Positions 1 to 12,293 of a stretch of DNA of 64,000 nucleotides are shown piece by piece. Every line of letters starts with the position of its first letter. Position 1 is the stretch's first letter. Origin of the DNA: Emydura subglobosa. Its lineage: Eukaryota; Chordata; Testudines; Chelidae. Position numbers and translations under genes: made by a program. The notes beneath the pieces were generated by a model, which did no database searches, was not told the DNA's origin, and saw only the letters and a program-made list of their open reading frames with translations. Location: positions 38,345,943 through 38,409,942 of the forward strand of contig ML679966.1 in the NCBI GenBank assembly GCA_007922225.1. The letters are read 5' to 3'.

Positions 1-664
1 CATTAAAGTGAACAGGAGTTTTGCTTGAGTAAGGACAGCCGATACGGGCCTAAAATGCATTTACCCTATATCCCAAAGCGAAAATAAAATCTTTACGGTA
101 TGGTGCAACTTTCCCATCAAGGTGATTATGCAAAGTAACAGAATGACTAATGTCACAGTTTAGACTTGATTGCTATTGCATTATTACCATAAACAATTTA
201 TAATGAAAAGCTTCACACGACCACATAAAGCAGCGTCACATTAGGCACAAAAGTCTGCTCCGCATGTCTGATTTAGCACAAAAAACAGTTATATTTGAAC
301 AAGAACAAATCTACTGCCATTCATAAAATACAGCAGAATCCCAAGGAATTTTACAGCTTATATCTAAAACAGTATGATTGCACACTCTGTGATTATACAG
401 AATGTGGTCTAGGGGCATGAGCAGGACTCTGCTGATCAAGATTCTTGGGTTCTTATACTGTTCTGCCACTAACTCAACATCAGACCTTTTGCACTGATGT
501 ACTAATTTGTAAAATTTGCTTACCTTAATGGATCTGATTTTTCTACTGCCTTCCACCTTATCTATGCAAAGTGAGTGCAAAACCACCATCAATCTAAAAT
601 CTAGTCAATTAAAATAATTAGTTAAAAATAGCTTCTTGTATTATACTGCCAATTCTCCTGCCAA
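1..664. other. AT-rich non-coding sequence, possible old repeat tail at the left edge
   Basis: No gene is visible. The first ~45 bases contain a phrase ('gttttgcttgagtaaggac') that resembles the end of an old palindromic interspersed repeat common in reptiles and birds; this is recognition from memory and weak. The 93-codon reverse-strand frame at 311-592 has no recognisable domain and ordinary base composition, and I do not consider it coding. Confidence 0.4.
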
Positions 665-684
665 TTTTTTTTTTTTTTTTTTTT
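665..684. repeat. Poly-T homopolymer (T20)
   Basis: An uninterrupted run of 20 T. It may be the A-tail of a reverse-strand retroelement, but no recognisable body lies next to it. It is likely to be length-polymorphic. Confidence 0.9.
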
Positions 685-3600
685 GGACTGCTGTGTGAAA
701 GGCCCACACAGAGGCAAAAGTAACATACAGAAAAAAATAGAGTTGACTATACACAAAGTGGTGCTAAATACATAAAGAACCAATACAAATTTTCTTCAAT
801 ATTTCAGGTATAAAAATTGTACTTGTAATTTGTTAAAATAAAATAAAAAGTTTGTTCTGGTTTTAGAGTGTAACCAACTGCAGCAATATTCTGTATATTT
901 TAATTGAGGAATACCACTGAAACCAGTAAGTATTACCTCTAACACTGGAATTAACTTTTTAAGTGCATCCACCATAGTAAGTTAAGAATGCATAAGGAAG
1001 TGTTGGGTTTTTTTATTTGACTGCGTTACTTTGCCCTACTTTCTTTCTAGGTTTTCTTTTCCCAATAATTATTCAAACCCTTCTTTATTGAAATCTAACC
1101 AGGTAATGTCCTTTCTTTTCCCTCACATTACACAATTGATCATTATTACTCATTTTATTGCATAAAAGATGAAGTTGCTAGATTGGGGATCTTTCTTCCC
1201 GCCCCTTGTAACAGTATAATTCTCTGTACGGAAATGGTATTGATTTCTTGTACAGTTCCATATGCAAGGGATCTGCAGAGCTGAGACACAAGTTCACCAG
1301 ATCACCTCTGACTAGATGGTATAATGTGATATTTCAAGCAATTAGTTGTCTCTTGAAAGCCTTTTTTTTACCCTACTGTTTTTAGCTCTGCTAAATATTG
1401 ACTTTCACATAAAACCACACTTACTATTTGTTGTTAATGAAAATGGTAGCAAACAAATTGAGCTTCAGAGACATTAATCCAAATGGACAATTAGGTATCT
1501 GGGCTAATTAGTTTTGTTATTTATCAGTTCCTTTATTCAGTCCATTCCAGAGAGAGAATCATTCATCTGGACACGAAGAACTTTTAAAAGAAGAACAGTT
1601 CCATAATTATTGGAAAAAAGATGACTGTATTTCAGAAAGTATTGTGAAAATTATAGTTTAGTAGAGTTATGGCTCTTTGTTAAGCTTCTGTTTATGAGAT
1701 GAGTGTGTGTAAATAAGGCCGAAATAAGGAAATATGGGAGTTATTGCTCTAGTCTGGGATTTGCCAAAGGCTCTTAGGAAATGTGAATGAACATACAAAC
1801 AGTGTGTGTCTGCAAGCTGTGAATGTGCAGAAAACTGGGGGCAGGGAGAGTTTCTGTGCTTTGCACCAAGGGCTACTGCACACAATGTTCAGCCAAGGGA
1901 TGAGGAAGAAAAAGTGGACTTAAGCCACTTTACACTAGCCAGATTCTGGGGCACAATGGCCCACAGTGTAAATCATAGCAGCTGGCTACTTTAATTTAGG
2001 ATGGCTTTTCCATAGCTGCCTATTGGCTGCTCTGCAGCAGCCTAGTATCGCCTCAGAACAGAGCATCTTTCTACTGCCAACTTGCTCTTTCCTGCCTCTG
2101 GCACTATCCCTACATCAAGAGGTAAGGAAGGGGACAGTGTAGGGATTCTTCAAGTAAGCCTAAGCAGCCCTGGTGCTGGAGAAATCCTTCCCTGGCCACT
2201 AGGATTTCCTTTATAATCCTGTGCGCTGTTCCCATAGCATACACAGGCCGGACCATACTGGGAAAGACTCAGAGAGGACAATCTGTGCTGAGATTTGTAG
2301 GTCCCTTCAAGCCTGCTTTTGCAGAAGTTACTAAGCCTTTGTTTTTGCCAATATTAAAAACTGGTTTACTTTTCCAAGACATATTTGCCAGGAAGGAGCT
2401 GGATTTCTCTGTAAAATTTCTCATTCCTGTAAATCAAGAAGCCATAAACTGAGCGCTATGTAGCATGCAATCAGCTTGTAGATGCATGTGTCCCACTATT
2501 AGCCATTGTGTAATCAATTTTTCCCAATTTAACTCAATATTTATTTGGAAATCAGTCCCCCTGACGTTTCCCCTTCTTAAAGTTTCTTTAGGTTTTTTAA
2601 TCCTGGCAAATGTAACTGTGTGGAGGATCTCATTATGGATGTGTCTAATCCTTTTGAAACCTACTAAGATCTTGGCCTCAATAATAACTTGTATCAATGA
2701 GATCCATAGTTGTGTGTTGTGCAAAAGAGTCCCACCAATATAGGCTGGGGCTTTAAGACTAAATAAAATCAATAACAAAAATCCCTTGATGGCCAATTTG
2801 ACTGATCAGTTACTCTGAATGTACTAGTTCTAAAAGGAATAAAATAAACTCATTGTTTGGGGAAGGAAAGGAATGATGGGGAAACAGACAGCTGAAGTGT
2901 GACGTTCTTTGCCTTCACTGCTTTGAGGTTATACTCCGAAAACAAAAATATAACTAACCAAATAGTATTTTAATGAATAAAGAATAACCTAATGTAAACT
3001 TTGGATCTGAAGATATGATACCAACAGTAGTAAGGACACTTTTGTCATTTAGCATACACCTCCAATCTATCAGTCATATTCACCCCCTACATGACATCAG
3101 TTTTTCTTTTTTGTATAATACGACTCTCACATGGTAAAAGTTGGTGCATAATGTTGCAATCTACACATATGTTCCCTTTCATTTAATTGCTTTGATTTTA
3201 CGTGACATTTTAAGAGAGGTAGTGAAATTATTCAAAATAATTTGTATTCCCAAATGATTTATCAAAATTCAGGAGCCTGCATCTGGTACAGTGCATAGCA
3301 CAGCAAGTAGAAAGCTGGAGCTTGAAGGTTTAGCTGCATCCTTTCGACTGACATTTCAACCAAATATTGCTAAGTGTAAAATCAAACAATGGTGTGGGTT
3401 TTTTGCTACATGCTCATTTCATCAAAGAATGGCTACTTTTTTCTAAATAAAATGTATATATTTGAAACAAATGCTAAATATGTTAGATACATTCTATTAT
3501 GATTTGGAATTGTGTAGCTTCATCCATTCATTTCCTTACATTTAAATCTAAATGTATTTCTTCTCTTTAGTTTCCAGTATGGAAGATATTAATAACAATA

Positions 3601-5734
3601 GAGCACTGAAGGCTAAGCTACAACTTCAGCAGGATCTTGTTTTTATTTCCGTACCTTAAGGAAGAAAGATTCGCTATGGCCTTTATAAAAACTCTGACCT
3701 AGTTATTCTGCAATACAGCTGTGTAAACCATCTTTTATGATTTTCTGCTTAGATTTACCAAGTTATTAACATGCATGGAGAGTCTATTACAGAACTTGAT
3801 TACCTTGTGTATCAAAGTGACAGATCTACAGCCTTTGTGACAGTATTACAGCTCAAGCACTGAAGGCCAATTAATCATTTATGAATCAGGTCAGAGCTAC
3901 CAGGTCTTGGAAGTCTGTCAACTTGTCTTGAATAAAGCCACTACAATGTTATAACAAATATTGGTGTACATTGTAAATGATGCTGGACTGTAAGTCAACC
4001 ACTAGTTTAAGGGCACATTAAAATATCAAAGAGGAGTATGTAAAAAATGATTAACTGCATGGCGTGGGACATTTCCAAACCACCAGAGGAGGTAATCCAT
4101 TCTGTCAAAGCAGTGGTACATTGTGATAAGAAAAAGGAGTTCATAATGCAGTACAGAATATATGGGAGGGCAATGTCTCCTCCCTCATCCCCCCCTGATT
4201 GCTAAAGAATAAAAAGAATAGATTGTTTGTAGGACACAAACCTTAGTAAGCAGCAGAACACTGCTATGCCACAGCAGGAATATCCTAAGAAAGAAACTGG
4301 TTCACAGAGAAAATTCCTTCCCTGCTCTCTATTTGCCCCCAGGGAGGAATAATTTACTGATAACCTACACTAGCAGTACTTTAATACCCCTAGTTCTCAA
4401 GTGCAACCAAGGCACCCCTATAGGAGAGAGGGGAAGGTAAGAGGGTGTGGCGTCTGCCTAAAGTCTTGTTACCCCATGGAGAAAAGTAATTCAATATTCT
4501 TCTTCCCCTTTACTTCTTTGTATGGGCATGCAGCCTGGGTGGGAATTTCACCTAAAGCACTAACATTTCTGGATTGCTACAAGCATTACCTTATTAGCCA
4601 CAAATGTCTTTCAAAGTGACAGAAGATTGAGGATACACAAATACGCACAAAACAAACTCACCCCGCACTTATTAGAGGTCTAGATTCTCTCCTGTGGTGA
4701 TACTGCTTTGCATCAGAACCCCAGTCTGTCTCTGAAGCCTGTAAAACTAGAGAAGATCAGCCCAGCATAAAGGAGATTCTGCAGCAGTTTACAGTTGATA
4801 TAGACACTCTTATGCCATTGTGTCTGCCTGCTTCTGGTGTAGCAGAAAAAAAAGAGGATATGGTCAGACTCAGATTTCTGCCTAACATGCCCTGTACCAC
4901 ACTGGTCCTCTGGCCCCTGAAAGGCCAGCTGAAGCAGTTCAGGGAGACCAGTCCTGAATAGAACAGGTAACAGAATTAGGAGCAAGGAAAGGAGAGATTT
5001 AAATGCGCATATACATCCCTGACCTGTGCTCCGTCCAGATCAGCTGCACTCTAACTAGGCACAGGTCCAGAATGTTTATTTTGAATTGTAACTGCTGTAA
5101 TGGAAACTATTTTCAATTGTAGGCATATTCCATACTGAAGGTTTATATGTTAAGATAAATAAACCATAGCACTTGGGTATGCAGATGTAATTGTCTGAAA
5201 AATATATGAACCTTGGGCACAAAAACATTTGTAATATTTATAGTTTTTAGGCTCCAGCCAACTGTCTGGGCATAATGAGAAGAACTGTAACAGGCACATA
5301 TTCATTTAGTACAGGGAAAGTAAATAAAGCAGGAAAACATTAGGTGGCACTGTATAATAAATTATTCATAACCTGTCATTAAACAATATGATAGAAGGCT
5401 TGTTTCTTGATAAAGATCGCATTTGGGGGGAGGTTGTTAAATATCTGCTCTTCCAAATAAACCAATGATATTATTAGAGAGCAAAAAGATACCCTTCTTT
5501 TTTAAAGAAGAAAAAACAGTCAATGTTATTTTGGACAAAGGTGCATTTTTGGTTAACCTTCCCTTTTTCAAATACCTGGCAGGGTATCAAGCTATATGTC
5601 TGTTTAAAGGACTGTGTTGTAGACACACATATTGTTAGTCAACATAACCTACACTACAAAGTACGTTTGGAAAAGTAATATTTGATAAACCCCCAAAAAA
5701 GCAAGAACTCCACAAATGTGATGTAATCCTTTAA
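685..5734. other. Unique AT-rich non-coding stretch
   Basis: No supported gene or RNA. Several short frames on both strands (for example 2434-2796 minus and 2465-2743 plus, which overlap) lack domains and are chance. Base use is AT-rich with very few CpG. Around 1806-2100 the sequence is somewhat more GC-rich and may be a worn repeat that I cannot name. Confidence 0.55.
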
Positions 5735-5960
5735 TGTCCAGACCTAATTGACAGAATAATGCTTTGCACTTAATTGCCTTTCATACCTGGATCTCAAAAT
5801 GCTTTACAGATGATTGACTTCATACCACCTTGTGACAAGCAAGCAGCACATCATCACGTTCATTTTACAGATGTGGAAAGTGAAATACAAAGGGGTGAAA
5901 TGATATGTCCAAGGTCAAATGGGAAACCAGTGTCAGTCAGAACGAGAACCCCCTAACACA
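5735..5960 (-). repeat. MIR-like CORE-SINE fragment
   Basis: Read on the plus strand, the order of phrases is that of an inverted MIR. First comes 'ctcaaaatgctttacagatg', then a 'cattttacagatgtggaaag' block, then 'gaaatgatatgtccaaggtc', then a degenerate 'gtcagaacgagaacc' segment. The conserved block is the complement of the MIR core phrase about leaving the first digits after the decimal-like 'gacCTTGGgcaagt' motif. The copy is old and substituted, and lacks a clear tRNA-like head. Confidence 0.7.
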
Positions 5961-8900
5961 CATCAAAAGATGGGTGAAATCAGCACGGTTTGGGGGTCTG
6001 TGAACCTCTGGAGCTGTTTTGCAAGATATGGAATGCAAACTTTTTATCCCTATAACTGAATCAATTGAAGAGGGGATTTCCACTTGCAGCAACTAGGGGC
6101 AAGGGTACAGGCAGAAGGGAAGCAAAGTCTGTGGGTTTCCTTCATGCTGGAAGCTCTATTCTTGTAGATTTACCGCATGTAGAAACCCCAGTAGTGCTCC
6201 TTTTCCCTGCTCCCTGTTCCTACCAGAGCTAACGTGGGACAGAGACATCTGGCTGATCATCTGGCAGGGGTTGCTACTTCCGATAAAACTCTGTAGTCTC
6301 TTAAATACAATGTAAATTGTTTGATGACGTCCAGAATGAAACATACAGAATTTGCTCTACCTACACTCCACTGTCTAGGTGTTATTTTGTTAAATTATTG
6401 CCTTTTCCCTTATAGACTGTTGTCCACTTTCATACAGCAATTAGTTCTATTACATCTAATTACAGAATCAGTGTGAATTCAAGTAGCCACACAATTACAA
6501 TGTGTAATTATATATATTTTGCTGAACTAAAAAGGATGAAAAACCCATGAAACCTTTGGGAAATGGAGCTGCTGCAAAGTTTTTGACAGAGTACCATTTT
6601 AGCTCTAAAGAAAATGAGCAAATCCTCATGTGTCAAACCCAGAATGAAAAATAAAATATGGATCATTTTTTGCTGACTGTTGTTTTTTCATAATAACCCC
6701 TTATGCAGATACAATTTTTTATACTCAACAGCTCCCAAATTCCCTCCATACATCCCCCAAAAAACTACTAATATATATTTAAAAACTCCATGGTCATCCC
6801 TGCTTTTTAGGGAGTTAGAAACCTCCCTATAAACTTGCTGTGGCCTTTATAGTGTTCTAGGATAATACCCAGATTAGTTCATTCATCCCTGAATCCACAG
6901 AACTGATTCTCTGCTTCCTTGAAAACTTCCAAGCAAAGTATTACAGGATCTCTAAGGATTACATGGCAGTTGAGGGTGGGAAGATCTCTGCTTTGTCCCC
7001 TCTTTCACTTGACACACTCCTTATTCCACAGGGCTGTTGGAGATGTTGGCAAAAAAACCCAGTTTTTCTAGCTATTCGCTAGCTGAGACTCTCTGATACA
7101 ATGGTACTTCTAAGATGTCTATTTACAGCCAGAATCCAGCTCTTTTGCACTGCTGGCATGACACAAATGAGCCACAACGTACCTGAGAATCTGGCCTTTG
7201 ATATCTAATCAGTAAAGGAGAGCTCCAGGGAACAACTGGCAGAGAGTTAACTAGCTGGTGTATGGGGTAGGAAAGTTTGATGCATCTCCTCTCTGTGTAT
7301 TATAAATAGCATAAGCGTCTGTGGAAGTAAAATATCTAGCCCACATAAAGATATTAAGTAACAAACATAAAATTACAATTATCTCAAAGCTTCACTAAAA
7401 GTATGTTTTACAGTGTGACAAACAGCAGAAATCTAGAAAAGAGGAAAGAGGGCAGCCACTAACATGTTCCTTGCTCCCAAGCGTATTTCAATTCTGTTGG
7501 GGGCATGTACTGAAACTGGCCTCGTAAATATGAAGGGTATAGGAAGGTTGGCAGGGGAAGGGAATACACGTCATTCCAGGTGACCTAGTAATGTTTTACT
7601 AAAACTCAGAAGATAGTTTATTAAATCCTCAAAGATTTAATCTGTATACAGATGTTTAAAAATGTAATTTGAGAGCTTATCTTCCTAAAATCTTAGGAAG
7701 GCCAGTAGCAGAGAGGGATATCCTTTAAATCTAAATTGAGAACCATTCCATTGTAAAACCTATTTTCACTCCTTCGTAACTTGTCCCCCTGCAAAATTTT
7801 CTTTCTTTGCTGCTTCAGTTTCTCATATTTGTTCTCCAACCAGAGGTGTTAAAAATCTGTTTGTAAAATTCACAGAATAGGTTCAGCCCATTTTAAATTA
7901 ACATGAGCATATAATAAATGTGTATGCCTTTTAAAGGCTGAAGATGCTATTGTGTGTTCTGATGAATCAAAAATGGGTTTGATTTTAAAATTCAAGCTTG
8001 CATAGATTTAATTCTCTAAGAACAAGGGTTTTTGACAATTTTAAAGGGTTTTTTAATTTTTATCCATAAGAATTATATAAACAACTGAAAGATGGCATAT
8101 TTATAATGCATAAAATTTTCATTGCCTCTCCCCCCCTTTTTTAAACAAAACACTCACTGAATGCAGATTGGTAGTGAACTTAATGCTTGAAAGTGGTGAT
8201 CTCCAGAGATCCACACTTGCATGTCTGTGGAGGACCACTCTTGATGTATGTCCCCAAACACTAATGAAAATGAAGCAGTGTGCATAATTATTTTAGAGTC
8301 CTTATAAAAACAATATAAGTTTATCTTCCTTCCTACCATAAGGTCTTTTCTAGTTTCTCATACTATGCATTACCTCCTAGTTTAGTGTTTGTTCCTAATT
8401 AAATCAATGGCTCTCATCAATTTTCTAGAATGGGACGTTAGCATCTTCTGCTTTTATCATAGAACACAGAGCCATGAAAAGATACAAATCTTTAGGACTT
8501 ATATTATTGGAGAAGAAAAGACATGTTTCTTCCCTGATAATAAGCTAATAGTTTGTCCATCTTGGTAAATTTGGAATATAAAAGTGGTAAACATCAAATG
8601 TAGTCAGAATTCCTAGGTATACATCTGCTGAGGCTCTACTCGAGTCTTTCACTGAGAAGAATTAAAAAGCTATATTATTAAGCGTTATATGTAAATATAT
8701 TTATCTATATGTATTTCATTTCCATATGAATACATAAAATATTTTTCATATATCCTAATCAGAAAAACAAATAGTTCAAGAACAGGTAAGCTAGGAACAA
8801 ACATATTTGCTTGACAGACCTTATTAAATACTGCCTAACCTTTACCTCTATCAACATTTCAGCTTTCATTTCCCATGTGCCTCACATTTAACCCAGTCTT

Positions 8901-8987
8901 CCCACCTTACTCCTCTATTCAGCTCCTTTCCCCATTCTCGTTTGATGACTTTTGTCATTCTGGCCCCTTATCCTTCAGCATCTTATC
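5961..8987. other. Unique AT-rich non-coding stretch
   Basis: No gene is supported. Short frames at 6156-6344 and 8154-8339 (minus) have no domain. A small inverted motif (TATGTATT ... AATACATA) lies near 8709-8732 within AT-rich sequence. The C+T-rich stretch just before 8980 leads into the LTR-like block. Confidence 0.55.
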
Positions 8988-9162
8988 TGTGATGGGGTGA
9001 ACTAGGCCCTGCAGTCCCCTCCTGGAGTCCTCAAGGTCCTACCACACCCCACTCCAGAAAGGGGAAGTGGAGAGGGGTCCTCCAAGCTGGCTTGAGTGGC
9101 TGAGAGGGAGGTAGTCAATCAGAAAGAGGCTGCAGGGAGCAGCCAGTCAGGGTCCAGCAGAC

Positions 9163-9172
9163 TCATAAAAAG
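9163..9172 (+). promoter_or_regulatory. TATA-like box inside the LTR-like block
   Basis: The phrase 'tcataaaaag' is followed within about 30 bases by GC-rich sequence, as in a retroelement LTR promoter. Its use is not shown by the sequence. It is the best TATA candidate in the block, and its position supports a plus-strand orientation. Confidence 0.35.
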
Positions 9173-9626
9173 AGCTGCAGGGCCAGACTAACTTCATTCT
9201 GTTTGCAGAGACTGGGAGAGCAAGAGGTGCTCCTGAGTGGCTGCAGGAGCTGAAAGGCTGGCCAGCTGCTGGCAGGAACCAGGGGAGAACAGAGGTGCTC
9301 CTTGTTGTTTGCTGGGACTCATAGAAAGATAAGGGCTGATGGAAATGCAATTAGAGGAATGTAGCTCGTGGCTCCTGCTTAGAGGGTCCCTGGGTTGGGA
9401 CTCAGTAGTGGGCGGGCCTGGGTATCTCCCACCCCCTCCCCCAACAGCCACTGGGGAAGTGGCTGAGCTCTGAGAAAGGGTGTTGAAAAAGGCCCAGGGA
9501 AGGGGCTGATGGTTGGAACTTTTACACCCCTGGAAGGAAGCCCAAACTGAGACTGACCCAACTGGAGAGCAGAGGTCAGAGCACTAACAGATAGGTGAAG
9601 AGCCTACAGGGAGGAAGTCCTGGGAG

Positions 9627-9650
9627 AGGGGGGGCGGGGGGGGGCGGGCA
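9627..9650 (+). repeat. G-tract with quadruplex potential
   Basis: Runs of seven, eight or nine and three G are separated by single C, inside the LTR-like block. Four or more G-runs of at least three bases within 25 bases meet the simple pattern for a G-quadruplex. Such tracts are also common assembly error sites. Confidence 0.75.
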
Positions 9651-10016
9651 CGCTGCTCTACCACAGAGCAGAAACCTTTGCGAGACAGCCAGATACGAAC
9701 TGAGGGTACTGTTATGTGCCTTGCAGGAGGGACTGACTAAGCACTGAGTCCTGGGAGGGCTACAGAGAAGGACACACCCAACTGAGGGTGTAGTACTGAG
9801 ATAGGCCCTGTTAGAGGACTGAGCCTGGGATTTGTCTTGTTTTGCATAAGAACTGTGAGAGTCTTAGCTCGATGGCTGAGTCACTGAAGACCTGCCTGAT
9901 GAGCACAGTGAATGACAGGGGGCACCATAAGCAGAGGAAATTGAGAAAACTGCAGGCATACATGCAAACACTCAACCAAGGGATGCTCATGAGAGGTTAG
10001 TGCATCCCATTACACA

Positions 10017-11289
10017 TCCTAACCCCTATGCATCCTCATTCTCCTACTTATCTCTCCTTGAAATCCGCTTATCACAGATCTTAGTGGATCACCCCCTCTT
10101 GGAAACTTGGTAGGCTGCTGTGAAGGGACCCAGCTATTGGGACCCTGGATGTTTTTATCTTTCAGAGACTGAATGGAGTTCATACGCCAAGGCTCATATT
10201 TGGGGTCCCCAGACATCCTCTTGGGGCACATCCTGAGAGCTGGAACACTCTGTCCAGTTACCTAAAGCCTGGGCTCAGTGCTGACCCTTCAGACACCTCC
10301 ATACCTTAAACATAGCCTCGCCCTGAACTCCACCCCAATTTGGGAGTGTGCTGGTTTACAGTTTAACTTTTTCAGGAGTCGTGATAGTTCTGGAGCCTAT
10401 AACATGAACAGATACTAACACCACTACTCCTTTATACTTAATAGATAAAGAACAAGAGGATCATACAGATCATAAACACAATCCTCATTAGGCTCAACCT
10501 TCCCTTGGGCATCTTTGGGGACCATATGTATTCAGGAAGGCAGGTGGAAATCCCTGCTTCATATGGCCCCTACATGCTGAGTTGCTCTTCCTCCTCTTGA
10601 GCTAAAGAAAAATGGCCCAAAATCCAATAGATCAGCTCCTCTCTTTTTCACAAACGTCCATATCCTCTCTCAGGTGACTCCCTTACCAACTTCAACAGGT
10701 GGCCACAGACCCACACCAGGTGACATCATTGCCAGGTGACCTCCCCTTTCCTAAACCAGTTTTCCTGGGTGGAAATCAATTTATTAAGAATGATTTCAAT
10801 GGTCAAGCTTTTAAGTTAAATGGCCTTCTATTATTAGGCATTTATCTTACCATGTTGGAATCTTGTTACAACATGGTATTGAAAGGAGAGAGATGACAAT
10901 TAGCCCCACACTCAAAATGGGGTCTTCAGTTTGGCACATATATACTTAGTCTCAAAATCAAACATTTCATATACTGTAGATACAGATTACCCAATTAATT
11001 ACAACCCTCTTCAAGAAATATCTTTTCCTTGTTTTCACTTTTGATATTCCCAATAGCCTACTTTTCCTCAGTTGTCCTGATTCTTGTTTTGGATTGCCTG
11101 TCTTGTCTTTAGATCATAAGCTTTTTTTTTCCAAGGCAGGGGACATGTCCTATCTATGTCTGCAAAGTGCCGTATGAATGCATAGCATTGTATAAATATT
11201 TGTTACTAATTATTTGAAAAATACCAATACATGGATGATATATTAGAAAATGGTGGCCTTCAGATTGTATCAAGAGTACTCATTGCATT
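10017..11289. other. Non-coding stretch, partly C+T-rich, with a cluster of CAGGTGAC words
   Basis: No supported gene. The octamer CAGGTGAC occurs three times at about 10671-10742, twice within 'caccaggtgacatc' and 'gccaggtgacctc'. This may be a worn repeat or a chance E-box cluster. The short frames at 10019-10231 (minus) and 10699-10896 (plus) show no domain. Confidence 0.5.
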
Positions 11290-11500
11290 GATGTTAGCAC
11301 TTAGATGGGACTTTTAATTTTCAAAGGGCTTTACAAACATCTATTGAATCCTCAGAACAGTGAGAGTAAGTAATACAATCTTCAGTTTATACACAGAGCC
11401 AGAGGCATAAAGAGGCTAGATAATTTGCCCAAGGGCATGGAGCACAAATGAGTCACTGTGAGAGAAGGAATTAGAAAGCAGGCATTCCCAAATTTGAAGA
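11290..11500 (-). repeat. MIR-like CORE-SINE fragment
   Basis: The plus strand shows 'tcaaagggctttacaaacat', a 'cagtttatacacagagccag' block in place of the usual 'cattttacagatggggaaac', then 'gataatttgcccaagggcat' and 'gagtcactgtgagagaagga'. The order is that of an inverted MIR. It is strongly diverged and no target duplication is visible. Confidence 0.65.
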
Positions 11501-11934
11501 TTGTGTTCAAATCCCTAGGCTACATCTTTACGTATAGACATCTTAAATAAGGAGTGAAAAAAAGCAATGGGTTCAGTTTACTCGGAGAGCAAGAATTAGT
11601 TTTTATTTATGTATGTTTAAGGGTGCTTTATTGAATAAAATATAGAACTATTACAAAAATAAATGACCATTAATACTGATACTAATAAACTCTCAGATGT
11701 TATTACTATTGTTTAATATGTACATTACAGTAGCATAGAATCCCCTATAAGGACTGGGGTTCCATTATGCAAGCTGCTTGTCACTCATTAAGGAGCCTTC
11801 ATTTGAACTTATTAACCTAACTTCAGGATCTCATTTTTTTAAAAATCATGGCGCATGAGGTTTAGAAATCAGGGCTCCCAAGTCTTGGATTATTATATCT
11901 ACACTCACCCACTGGCCAGAATACAGGGTTGTGA

Positions 11935-12040
11935 ATAGCAGTATGCAGCAAAGTGCTGCGCTGTAACTCCTGTGTGGATGCTGTGGGCACAAACTAAAAA
12001 GGTTCCTAGTTTGCATTAATATAATTCTGTTTGAAGAGGT
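11935..12040. mobile_element. Possible half of a palindromic MITE
   Basis: The phrases 'aaagtgctgcgctgtaactc', 'tgtggatgctgtgggcac' and 'aggttcctagtttgcatt' match, from memory, one arm of a long-palindrome non-autonomous DNA transposon of turtles and birds. Only one arm is present here. The opposite arm, which would repeat these words inverted, is not found in the next few hundred bases. Family assignment is tentative. Confidence 0.4.
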
Positions 12041-12077
12041 CTGTAATACTTCGATCTAATTTGGGTTGTTGGGTTCA

Positions 12078-12165
12078 GTGTGGCGGTGGTAGTGGCCTTT
12101 GATATAGAAGAGGTCAGACTAGATGATCGGGTTGTTCCTTGGGGCCTTAAACTCTAGGATGACGA
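12078..12165 (+). mobile_element. CR1 LINE 3' tail
   Basis: The phrase order 'aggtcagactagatgatc', a 'gttccttggggcc' block and 'cttaaactctaggatg' is the standard end of CR1 3' untranslated regions in amniotes. Only the terminal ~90 bases remain, as expected from severe 5' truncation during reverse transcription. Confidence 0.75.
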
Positions 12166-12293
12166 ATCTGTGTTTTGTTAAAGCTATATGCTTCTCCCTT
12201 TATACACTTCTTGAGTCCTTTACACCCACTCTCAGTCTCCCACTTTGGGAAGACGTGTTCCCTGCCTTGAAAAACTTTACCATCTAAATAAGA

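Larger units (their letters stand above)
8988..10016 (+). mobile_element. GC-rich LTR-like block, probable solo LTR of an endogenous retroelement
   Basis: A GC-rich island about 1.03 kb long sits abruptly in AT-rich flanks. It begins TGTGATGGGG and ends near CCCATTACACA, so the two ends are imperfect inverted repeats opening with TG and closing with CA, as LTRs do. A TATA-like 'actcataaaaagagctgcag' sits at about 9161-9180, roughly 175 bases from the left end, a usual LTR promoter position. No gag or pol reading frame lies beside it, so it is best read as a solo LTR. I could not find a matching target-site duplication, so the exact ends and the family are uncertain. It is long for an LTR and could be two joined pieces. 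The three overlapping minus-strand frames within it (9147-9561) are GC-rich chance frames. Confidence 0.55.

Noticed and set aside
10671..10742. Three CAGGTGAC words as a possible E-box regulatory cluster
   Set aside because: Could equally be a worn repeat; no promoter or conserved context is visible.
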